This document shows, piece after piece, positions 42,261 to 48,958 of a stretch of 64,000 bases of DNA. The notes beneath the pieces are model-generated. The model was given only the letters and a program-made list of their open reading frames with translations. It was not told the DNA's origin and searched no databases. Each line of letters opens with the position of its first letter. Within the stretch, counting starts at the first letter, position 1. The stretch spans positions 1,054,001-1,118,000 of the forward strand of contig NZ_JAOTEM010000001.1 in NCBI RefSeq assembly GCF_025628985.1, written 5' to 3'. The DNA is from Chryseobacterium edaphi (lineage in GTDB: Bacteria > Bacteroidota > Bacteroidia > Flavobacteriales > Weeksellaceae). The position numbers were made by a program, and so were the translations under genes.

Positions 42261-42783
42261 CATCAAAAGATTCCCAATCGGAGATTTTCAGCAAGGTGAC
42301 ACCAATTGCGACATTGAACTGGAAAGTCACATCAAAGTCATTAAAAATTTTCCTGAAAAATTAAAAAAATTAATTGAAGATTTTTCTGACGAACAGCTCG
42401 ACACTCCGTACAGAAATGGAGGTTGGACGGTGAGACAACTTGTCAATCATTTGGCAGACAGTCATGCCAACAGTTTTATTCGTTTCAAATTGGCTCTTAC
42501 AGAAGACAATCCGACTATAAAACCTTATGACGAAGCAAAATGGGCAGAACTTCAGGACAGCATCAATATGCCTGTAAAGCCGGCGATGAGAATGTTGAAG
42601 GGAATTCATCAGAGATGGTATTTCTTATTGAAAACCCTTACGAATAAACAGTTTGAAAGAACTTTTCGTCATCCTGAAAAATCTGAAGACCATAACTTGA
42701 GATATTATTTGGCGTTATATTCTTGGCATTGTAATCATCATTTTGTCCATATTGAAAACTTAAAGAAAGAAAAAGGTTGGTAA
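42247..42783 (+). CDS. DinB-like YfiT/BstA-type bacillithiol transferase
   Basis: A 178-residue four-helix-bundle metalloprotein. The metal histidines fit LVNHLADSH (about 60-68) and a C-terminal SWHCNHHFVHI motif, the pattern of the YfiT/BstA branch of DinB-like proteins. Members transfer bacillithiol (Cys-GlcN-malate) to electrophiles such as drugs or toxins. The adjacent YtxJ-like bacilliredoxin gene in the same operon strongly supports this reading. It overlaps its neighbours by 14 and 7 bases. The sequence cannot show that this organism makes bacillithiol; bshA-C genes are not in the window. Confidence 0.85.
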   Translation: MDNIDIKRFPIGDFQQGDTNCDIELESHIKVIKNFPEKLKKLIEDFSDEQLDTPYRNGGWTVRQLVNHLADSHANSFIRFKLALTEDNPTIKPYDEAKWAELQDSINMPVKPAMRMLKGIHQRWYFLLKTLTNKQFERTFRHPEKSEDHNLRYYLALYSWHCNHHFVHIENLKKEKGW

Positions 42784-43238
42784 AAAAAAGTCTTCATAAC
42801 AAAAAAGATTTCGACGAAATAATTGAAAGGATTTCTCATCTTTCGGAAAATTCTCAGAGAAAATGGGGGAAAATGAACGTTGCTCAGATGCTTTGTCACT
42901 GTGATCTTATTCTTCAGGTAGCTTTAAAAAAGATCGAACTTCCTAAGATTAATTTCCTTTTCAGAGCCGTTGGGATTTTCACTAAGAAAGAGATACAGAT
43001 TTTCAATAACGGAATTCCACCCAATATGCCGAGTTTTCAAAAAGTAATCGTTAATTTTGAATGTGATTTTGAAAAATCAAAACTTCGCCTTTTAGACACT
43101 CTCAACGAATATTGGGAAGCTTACAAGAACAGAAATTTGGCACAAGATCACGCGCTTTTCGGAGCTATGAAAGAAAAAGACTGGGGATTTTTAGAATACA
43201 AACACCTCAATCATCACCTGAAACAATTTAATGTATGA
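42777..43238 (+). CDS. DUF1569 (DinB-like) protein
   Basis: A 153-residue helical protein beginning at TTG 42777, which overlaps the previous stop by 7 bases. Conserved parts WGKMNVAQMLCHCDLILQVAL and the C-terminal LEYKHLNHHLKQF supply His residues at the positions used by DinB-type metal sites. The DUF1569 family has no proven reaction. Its place between a BstA-like protein and a bacilliredoxin suggests a second bacillithiol- or metal-dependent transferase, but this rests on context. Confidence 0.8.
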   Translation: MVKKSLHNKKDFDEIIERISHLSENSQRKWGKMNVAQMLCHCDLILQVALKKIELPKINFLFRAVGIFTKKEIQIFNNGIPPNMPSFQKVIVNFECDFEKSKLRLLDTLNEYWEAYKNRNLAQDHALFGAMKEKDWGFLEYKHLNHHLKQFNV

Positions 43239-43618
43239 GTTTTTTTGATAAAATTTTTGGCGGAAAACAGGAAGAAAGCCTGTCAAAATCTTTTTGGATT
43301 ACCATAGAATCCGAGCAAGATTTGGAAATGGCTATAAAAAAATCTTTTGAAGGAAAAATTGCCATCTTCAAACATTCTACAAGCTGTTTCATCAGCAAAA
43401 CAGTCTTGAGAAATTTCGAAAAAGAAATTGAAGAAGCAGAAGAGCAAGGAGCTGTGTTATACTTTCTTGATCTTTTGGCTTACAGAAGTATTTCCAACAA
43501 AATTGCTGAAGATTTTGCAATCAGACACGAAAGTCCGCAATTGATCGTCATCGAAAATGGTAAAGCTATCAACGATGCTTCACATCAGGATATCACTTTA
43601 AGCCAGATTACCTCATGA
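43235..43618 (+). CDS. ytxJ: YtxJ-like monothiol bacilliredoxin
   Basis: A 127-residue thioredoxin-fold protein of the YtxJ family (bacillithiol-system redox-active protein). Cys51 in FKHSTSCFISKT is the single active-site cysteine, followed by a YFLDLLAYRSISNKIAE helix and the cis-Pro region ESPQLIVI. Such proteins remove bacillithiol from mixed disulfides on other proteins. It overlaps the neighbours by 4 bases each way, so it is tightly coupled to the Crp/Fnr regulator gene downstream. Confidence 0.88.
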   Translation: MSFFDKIFGGKQEESLSKSFWITIESEQDLEMAIKKSFEGKIAIFKHSTSCFISKTVLRNFEKEIEEAEEQGAVLYFLDLLAYRSISNKIAEDFAIRHESPQLIVIENGKAINDASHQDITLSQITS

Positions 43619-44208
43619 GCAATATGACCACTTATTTAGCAAAAGTACTCGAAGTTCCCGCAGAAAGGCTGAGTCTTTGCAGTATGCAGTACGAAATAAA
43701 AAAGGTGCAGAAAGGAGAAATCTTATTGCAACAAGGAGAAATCTGCCGCAATACTTACTTTGTAGAATCGGGGCTTTTGAGAATGTTTTCTATTGACAAA
43801 AATGGTAAAGAACACATTATCCAGTTTGCTCCCGAAAATTGGCTGATTGGTGACAGAAGCAGTCTTTATTTCAGCGAAAAATCAAATTATTTCATTGAAG
43901 CTATTGAAGAATCTGAAATTTCAGTTTTACCACGAGATTTTTTTAATAAACTATTGAGCGAATTTCCAAATAGCATTGAAAAAAATGATCTAGTGTTGCA
44001 AAAACATGTCAAAAGTTTACAAGACAGAATTAATTCTTTACTTGGCGAAACTGCAGAAGAGCGATACCTGAAATTTATTAAAATGTATCCTGACTTACTT
44101 CTGAGAGTTCCCCAGTGGATGATCGCTTCTTATCTTGGGATCACTCCGGAAAGTCTGAGCAGAGTAAGAAAGGAATTGGCTAGAAAAAATTTTATAACGG
44201 ATAAATAA
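43615..44208 (+). CDS. Crp/Fnr-family transcriptional regulator
   Basis: A 197-residue regulator: an N-terminal cyclic-nucleotide-binding-like barrel (about 30-120, KGEILLQQGEICRNTYFVESG), a dimer helix, and a short C-terminal helix-turn-helix (MIASYLGITPESLSRVRKEL). Lacking the glutamate-arginine pair that binds cAMP, it probably senses something else. It overlaps the YtxJ-like gene by 4 bases and ends the operon. The natural inference is that it regulates the bacillithiol-type genes in front of it. No terminator is visible directly after it on this strand. Confidence 0.9.
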   Translation: MSNMTTYLAKVLEVPAERLSLCSMQYEIKKVQKGEILLQQGEICRNTYFVESGLLRMFSIDKNGKEHIIQFAPENWLIGDRSSLYFSEKSNYFIEAIEESEISVLPRDFFNKLLSEFPNSIEKNDLVLQKHVKSLQDRINSLLGETAEERYLKFIKMYPDLLLRVPQWMIASYLGITPESLSRVRKELARKNFITDK

Positions 44209-44228
44209 TCTTTTATTTAAAAACAAAA

Positions 44229-44256
44229 ACACCGGATATTAATCTCTATCCAGTGT
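44229..44256 (-). terminator. Terminator overlapping the end of the 117-residue gene
   Basis: ACACCGGATA (44229-44238) and TATCCAGTGT (44247-44256) form a 10-bp stem with one mismatch. On the minus strand TTTTTGTTTTT follows. The right arm lies inside the final codons of the gene ending at 44239. Confidence 0.75.
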
Positions 44257-44592
44257 TGTGATCAGTCTATTTAGGTATTCCTGCTCTTTCAGAACTTTTT
44301 CGTAAGATTGTTTTGCATAAGCAGGAGTCAATTGATAGCCTTCAGAATGCAGAGTATGACTATCATTTTCGACATATCCTTCAAAATGAATGGTAGCATA
44401 TTCTTTAATAAATTTATTAATGGCTTTCCTCTTAATTTTGCATAAAGTGCTATTTTTAATTCTTTGTAAAGAGCTTAAAATAAAAGACTTATCGCCATTA
44501 AAATTGATGACATTTGTAATAAATTTAAAATTTTCCTGTGGCATACTGCTTTTCTCTTGCAAGACGATATGCGGTTTATCTTCGAAAATCAT
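44239..44592 (-). CDS. Small protein of unknown function
   Basis: A 117-residue soluble protein with no signal peptide. It begins MIFEDKPHIVLQEKSSM and has a Lys-rich helix in the middle (KIKRKAINKFIKEYATIHFEGYV) and a C-terminal helix (QSYEKVLKEQEYLNRLITTL). No family is recognised. It lies 27 bases after the pyridoxamine-phosphate-oxidase-like gene on the same strand and could be co-transcribed with it. The terminator overlapping its end supports a real gene. Confidence 0.6.
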   Translation of the reverse strand: MIFEDKPHIVLQEKSSMPQENFKFITNVINFNGDKSFILSSLQRIKNSTLCKIKRKAINKFIKEYATIHFEGYVENDSHTLHSEGYQLTPAYAKQSYEKVLKEQEYLNRLITTLDRD

Positions 44593-44619
44593 GATTAATC
44601 AGGTTTTTAAATTTAGCTT

Positions 44620-45126
44620 TTAGATCGTTGCATTACCTTCAACTCCATCTGAGTTATCAGTTTTGCTACCGGAAACTGCCGCAGCAACAAAACTTAGCAT
44701 ACTTACCAATTTTCCAGCTTTTGTGTCCCAATAATAACTTTCTTTTGGCTCCACACGAATGATAGAAACATTCGGATCATCTTTACCGTCAAACCATGCA
44801 TTTGCCATCGCTGACCATTTATCTTCAATGGTAGATTTGTCTTTATAAATTGTTGCTTCTCCATACACAGAAAGATATTCAGAATCGCTGTTATTCATAA
44901 AAAACAACTGAACTCTTTTATCTTCTTTGATTTCAAAATTTTTGTTACTCGCATCACTGCTGATGAACCACAGATTCCCTGAATCGTCAGTTTCCTGAAG
45001 ACCCATCGGTCTTGAAGTTATCGGAAGACTTTCCAGATCGGTTGCAAACATACAGAATTTTGCTTTTTCTGAAAGTTCTTTGATTTTTTTGATTGCTTCT
45101 GTGTTCGTAAGATTTTCTGTTGACAT
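44620..45126 (-). CDS. Pyridoxamine 5'-phosphate oxidase-family (general stress) protein
   Basis: A 168-residue split-barrel flavin-binding protein. Recognised segments are FCMFATDLESLPITSRPMGL, DSGNLWFISSDASNKNFEI, VQLFFMNNSDSEYLSVYGEA and a C-terminal SYYWDTKAGKLV. This is the general stress protein 26-like branch, which binds FMN or F420-like cofactors and is often induced by stress. Exact reaction is not known. It is divergent from the Crp/Fnr gene across a 406-base region in which I see only AT-rich sequence and no repeat or RNA gene. Confidence 0.87.
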   Translation of the reverse strand: MSTENLTNTEAIKKIKELSEKAKFCMFATDLESLPITSRPMGLQETDDSGNLWFISSDASNKNFEIKEDKRVQLFFMNNSDSEYLSVYGEATIYKDKSTIEDKWSAMANAWFDGKDDPNVSIIRVEPKESYYWDTKAGKLVSMLSFVAAAVSGSKTDNSDGVEGNATI

Positions 45127-45532
45127 AATATTAATATTTAAGTGTGATTTTAATAAAAAAAAGAGAAGGTGTAATTTCTCTGTTGGCAGAATCTTGTCGA
45201 CTCCGAATTTTCAACTTCAAAAATCTCTCCAAAATTTGCAAAACGTACATTTTTTTTCAAATATTTTAAAATCAGCCTCAATTTCATACAAGTAAATAAC
45301 AATACATTGCAATTATGATTCAAATCATAATAATTTTAGCTTAAATTTGTTAATATAATATTTTAAATTAATTAATTCATCGGCAATTGATCAGATTTTA
45401 AATTGTTAATTCATTTAAAGAAAAAATAATCAGGATTTGGAAATTAAAATTATAACGGAAACTTGCCTGTGAAAGCGATTTGGCACAAAATATGTCGAAT
45501 AAAACTGAATAAAAAAATAATAATCAAATGAT

Positions 45533-46147
45533 ATGAAAACTATTAGCTGTACTAAACTAGACGAGAATCTATTAAAATCTTTTGGAGGTGAAATCAAAAC
45601 CTATAAAGAAGGAGAAAAAATTTTTGAGCAGGGGGAACTTCCACTGTATTATTTTCAGATTGTCGACGGAAAAGTAAAGGAAAACAATCAGGACAAAGAA
45701 GGAAGAGAATTTATACATAATATCTTAGGCAATGGTCAAAGTTTTGGTGATTCTATGCTTTTTATAGACAAGAGATATCCTATTAATGCTGAAGCAATTA
45801 CAGATTGCAGAATTATTAGACTTCCAAAATCCAACTTTCTGAATCTTTTGGAAAAACATCCTGAAACATCAGTCCAAATCAACTCATGTATGTCTCAAAG
45901 AATGCATTATCAGTTTATTATGATGCAGAATCTAGCTTCTCATGATCCGGTTATCAGATTGACAGGATTACTGGAATATTTGAAAAGTTTTCATTCAGAC
46001 GATATTCCATTATCTTTTCAGGTACAGCTTACGAGACAGCAAATCGCAAATCTCACCGGTCTTCGGGTAGAAACTGTAATCAGAACCATAAAAAAAATGG
46101 AAAAAGAAAATACAGTCAAAATTGATAACAGAAAGATTTTCTTTTAA
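45533..46147 (+). CDS. Crp/Fnr-family transcriptional regulator
   Basis: A 204-residue regulator with a cyclic-nucleotide-like barrel (EGEKIFEQGELPLYYFQIVDGK near 27-48) and a C-terminal helix-turn-helix (TRQQIANLTGLRVETVIRT). It closely resembles the protein encoded on the other side of the SDR gene (shared FTRQQLASLTGL and QFIMMQ/QYIMMQ patterns), so the two are paralogs. It has no iron-sulfur Cys cluster. The SDR gene follows after 45 bases and is probably co-regulated. Confidence 0.88.
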   Translation: MKTISCTKLDENLLKSFGGEIKTYKEGEKIFEQGELPLYYFQIVDGKVKENNQDKEGREFIHNILGNGQSFGDSMLFIDKRYPINAEAITDCRIIRLPKSNFLNLLEKHPETSVQINSCMSQRMHYQFIMMQNLASHDPVIRLTGLLEYLKSFHSDDIPLSFQVQLTRQQIANLTGLRVETVIRTIKKMEKENTVKIDNRKIFF

Positions 46148-46192
46148 TAAATAAATTACACCAAACCATACCATAAAAATATTAGAAGATAT

Positions 46193-46936
46193 ATGCAGTT
46201 AGAAAATAAATCAGTACTCATCACCGGTGCCGACAGCGGGATAGGTAAAGTAGTAGCATTACTTTTTGCGAAAGAAGGTGCTGATATCGCAATTATTTAT
46301 CACAGCGATCAAGAAGGTGCCGAAAAAGTGATGAAAGAAATTATTTCTTTGGGACGAAAATCAATTATTTTACAAGGCGATGTCAATGACTCTAAATTTT
46401 GTAAAGAGTCTATAGAAAAAACTGTTGCAGAGTTTGGGAAATTAGACATCCTCATCAATAACGCCGGAACACAATTTCCTTCAAAAAATATTGAGGAACT
46501 TGAAGAAGAAAATATCAGAACAACATTCAATTCCAATATCATAGGAATGATTTTGCTTACAAAAGCTGCTTTTCCATATTTAAAAAAAGGAGGTTCGGTG
46601 ATCAATACAACATCTGCAACGGCATATCAAGGTCACGAAGAATTATTGGATTATTCAGCAACTAAAGGAGCTATCGTTTCTTTCACAAGATCTCTTGCTT
46701 TGCAGGCAAAATCAAAAGGAATTCGTGTAAATGCAGTTGCACCGGGACCTGTTGCAACACCACTTACAGAAGAAACTTTTGGAGAAGATGAAGAAGACAC
46801 CTCAAAACCGCCACTCGAACGTAATGCCACAGAAGATGAGATTGCACCAAGCTATCTGTTTTTAGCTTCAAATCAAGCAGCGCAGTTTACAGGACAGGTT
46901 TTACATCCAAATGGAGGAGCGATTGTAAATGGATAA
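46193..46936 (+). CDS. SDR family oxidoreductase
   Basis: A classical short-chain dehydrogenase of 247 residues. The NAD(P) glycine motif is ITGADSGIGKVV near the start, NNAG marks the strand-4 end, and the catalytic Tyr-x3-Lys is YSATKGA with Ser in the preceding NTTSATAYQG strand. The C-terminal part (GQVLHPNGGAIVNG) is typical of glucose/ribitol dehydrogenase-like stress SDRs. It sits between two related Crp/Fnr genes, downstream of one and convergent with the other. Substrate is open. Confidence 0.92.
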   Translation: MQLENKSVLITGADSGIGKVVALLFAKEGADIAIIYHSDQEGAEKVMKEIISLGRKSIILQGDVNDSKFCKESIEKTVAEFGKLDILINNAGTQFPSKNIEELEEENIRTTFNSNIIGMILLTKAAFPYLKKGGSVINTTSATAYQGHEELLDYSATKGAIVSFTRSLALQAKSKGIRVNAVAPGPVATPLTEETFGEDEEDTSKPPLERNATEDEIAPSYLFLASNQAAQFTGQVLHPNGGAIVNG

Positions 46937-46960
46937 ATTTACAAATCTGATTAAAATTAA

Positions 46961-46987
46961 AGGAAGGTATTAATAAAATATCTTCCT
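46961..46987. terminator. Bidirectional terminator between SDR and Crp/Fnr genes
   Basis: AGGAAGGTAT (46961-46970) and ATATCTTCCT (46978-46987) form a 10-bp stem with one mismatch, followed by GTTTTT on the plus strand. The structure overlaps the last codons of the minus-strand regulator. Confidence 0.65.
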
Positions 46988-47560
46988 GTTTTTAATTTTA
47001 AGAATTTCGTTTTTTTCCATGCTTTTAGTTACACGAATTACCGTCTCAACGCTAAGTCCTGTAAGAGAAGCCAATTGCTGTCTCGTAAAAGGAATCTGGA
47101 AAGAATATGGAGATTTGTTTTCATAACCTTTAAGATAATTCATCAAGGTTTTAAGCTTATTTTCAGGATTCTGAAAAGACATTGTCTGCATCATAATGTA
47201 TTGGTAATACATATTTTCTGAAATAGATGGCAATATACTTTCATAAAGCTCAGGTATTTGTTTCAACAATTCAAAAAACTGCTGCTTTGGAAGTTTCAGT
47301 ACTTTACAGTCTTCAAAAGCAACTGCATTTACAGGATACGATCTTTCATTGAAAAGCGCAGTAACAGCCGGACTTTCACCTGCAGAAACAATTCCCTGGA
47401 TAAATTCTTTTCCCTGCTCGTTATAATTGTTTATTTTGATTTTCCCTACCACAATCTGAAAATAATAAGATGGTGTATCTCCCTCGGTAAAAATTACATC
47501 ATTCGTTTTATAGTTTTTATAATCTGCACCATAGGAAAGTAAAAGATCTTCATTAATCAT
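46970..47560 (-). CDS. Crp/Fnr-family transcriptional regulator (paralog)
   Basis: A 196-residue paralog of the regulator at 45533, with the same plan: barrel (NDVIFTEGDTPSYYFQIVVGK) and helix-turn-helix (TRQQLASLTGLSVETVIRV), and the same ending KIKNRKIFY against KIDNRKIFF. It lies on the opposite strand and faces the SDR gene. The 350-base region upstream (47561-47910) holds no gene and no repeat that I can see, only AT-rich sequence separating it from the divergent small HTH gene. Confidence 0.88.
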   Translation of the reverse strand: MINEDLLLSYGADYKNYKTNDVIFTEGDTPSYYFQIVVGKIKINNYNEQGKEFIQGIVSAGESPAVTALFNERSYPVNAVAFEDCKVLKLPKQQFFELLKQIPELYESILPSISENMYYQYIMMQTMSFQNPENKLKTLMNYLKGYENKSPYSFQIPFTRQQLASLTGLSVETVIRVTKSMEKNEILKIKNRKIFY

Positions 47561-47910
47561 AGATTTGAATAGATAAAAATTTAATAAAAAACATTCATTG
47601 GATATCCAAAAACGCTTTAAAAACGGTTTATTTTAATAAGATGTAAAGAAAATAGAATTTTTATTAATAGTGAATTAATATAATACCACACAGATACCAC
47701 ATGATTTAAGAATATGAGGGTAGATAATTTATTCTATCGTGATTTCAATCATAAAAAGTTTTTGTAAAAATCTAATATATTTGATAATTATTTCAATGCC
47801 TACCTGCGAATTTTGCTATAAAATCTTGAGAACTTATGTTTTGTAAAGATCTTTTAAGCTCGTTATAGACAATTAAATAATAAATATAATTATTAAGTTC
47901 AAAACATTTT

Positions 47911-48213
47911 ATGAAAAATTTAGCAGAAGATGAAATTTTAAGATTGGCGAAAGAAAATTCTCCGCGTCTTTTGAGTAAATTTAAAAGTTTATATCCTGAT
48001 TTTTTTGAAAAACTAACAGAAATACAGCCTAATCTTCAGAATTCAGAGCTCATTTTCTGTATTTACCTTAAACTCAATTTAAGCACCAAAGAAATTGCAA
48101 CTTATACCTTCGTTACTCCAAAAGCAGTTCAAAACAGAAAAAACAGAATCAGAAAAAAACTGAATATCGCTTCATCAGTTGATATCTACAAGTGGGTTGA
48201 TTCTTATTTGTAA
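47911..48213 (+). CDS. Small LuxR-like helix-turn-helix protein
   Basis: A 100-residue protein whose C-terminal half (about 45-100) is a LuxR/NarL-like helix-turn-helix: LQNSELIFCIYLKLNLSTKEIATYTFVTPKAVQNRKNRIRKKL-type sequence with STKEIA and AVQNRKNRIRKKL as the recognition region. The N-terminal half is a short helical stretch with SPRLLSKFKSLYPDF, a segment shared with the DNA-binding ends of larger TPR-containing flavobacterial regulators. No receiver domain is present, so it may act as a stand-alone regulator. It ends two bases from the convergent pdeM stop. Confidence 0.82.
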   Translation: MKNLAEDEILRLAKENSPRLLSKFKSLYPDFFEKLTEIQPNLQNSELIFCIYLKLNLSTKEIATYTFVTPKAVQNRKNRIRKKLNIASSVDIYKWVDSYL

Positions 48214-48215
48214 AA

Positions 48216-48860
48216 TTAAATTTCATAAATTTCAGAATCGGTGAAGACAAAGTAACTTCCTTTCTTAGGAATATTTTTCGTATCCAATCCCGTAAACTCG
48301 CTGAAGGCAGGTAACAATAATTGTTTTGAAGTCTGGGCGAAACAGGGTAGTTTTATTCTTTTCACCGGTGAATTGATAACAAATCCTGGATGGATATGTC
48401 CTGTAATTTGAAATTTTGGATTTGAACGGTCAAAGTCGTGGACAAAAGCAATGTCATCAATTTCCAAAGAAGCACTTCTTGAATCCAAACATAATTTTTT
48501 CTCTAAAGTTTTCGAAATCCTGTCGTGATTGCCTTCTACGAGACAGAATTTAATATCTGGATATTGATTTTGCCACGCGCAAAATTCATCAACGTCAGAA
48601 TTATTTCCTGCGTGCAACAAATCGCCAACGATAATAAATTTATCAGGCTGGAAATTTTCAATTAAAATAGATAAACGCTCCAAATCATTTTTCATAATAT
48701 GATTGGCCAAAGCAATTCCATTTTTCCGAAAATGAGCGGTTTTTCCGATATGTAAATCTGAAAAAATTAAGGCTTTTTCTTTTTCCCAATATAGCGCGCG
48801 TTGATTAGTTAAGGTAAAAATTTCGTTATGTATCGTAATATCTTTTGTCGCTATATTCAT
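48216..48860 (-). CDS. pdeM: Ligase-associated DNA damage response endonuclease (MPE phosphoesterase)
   Basis: A 214-residue calcineurin-like metallophosphoesterase. Metal motifs are FSDLHIGKTAHFRK, VGDLLHAG, VEGNHDR and a distal GHIHPG, giving a two-manganese site. Homologs in the ligase-associated repair set are manganese-dependent single-strand DNA endonucleases. It is the last gene of the four-gene minus-strand set helicase-ligase-exonuclease-phosphoesterase seen here. A 98-base gap holding a palindromic repeat separates it from the helicase gene. Confidence 0.92.
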   Translation of the reverse strand: MNIATKDITIHNEIFTLTNQRALYWEKEKALIFSDLHIGKTAHFRKNGIALANHIMKNDLERLSILIENFQPDKFIIVGDLLHAGNNSDVDEFCAWQNQYPDIKFCLVEGNHDRISKTLEKKLCLDSRSASLEIDDIAFVHDFDRSNPKFQITGHIHPGFVINSPVKRIKLPCFAQTSKQLLLPAFSEFTGLDTKNIPKKGSYFVFTDSEIYEI

Positions 48861-48914
48861 TTAAATTTATCATTTTTCATTCTGCAATAACTTAATTTTT
48901 TTAATATCGGCAAC

Positions 48915-48939
48915 GTTGAAATTCCTTTGGAATGACAAC
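48915..48939. repeat. Short palindromic repeat related to the 40.2 kb element
   Basis: ATTCC-TTT-GGAAT inside GTTG...CAAC (48915-48939). The segment 48921-48938 matches 40238-40255 at 16 of 18 positions. It fills the gap between pdeM and the helicase gene. Confidence 0.55.
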
Positions 48940-48958
48940 TTTACGGATATCTTTCGAC

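Noticed and set aside
45468..45487. A TGTG...CACA pair upstream of the Crp/Fnr gene that could be a CRP site
   Set aside because: Arms are only four bases and the spacing does not match TGTGA-N6-TCACA.
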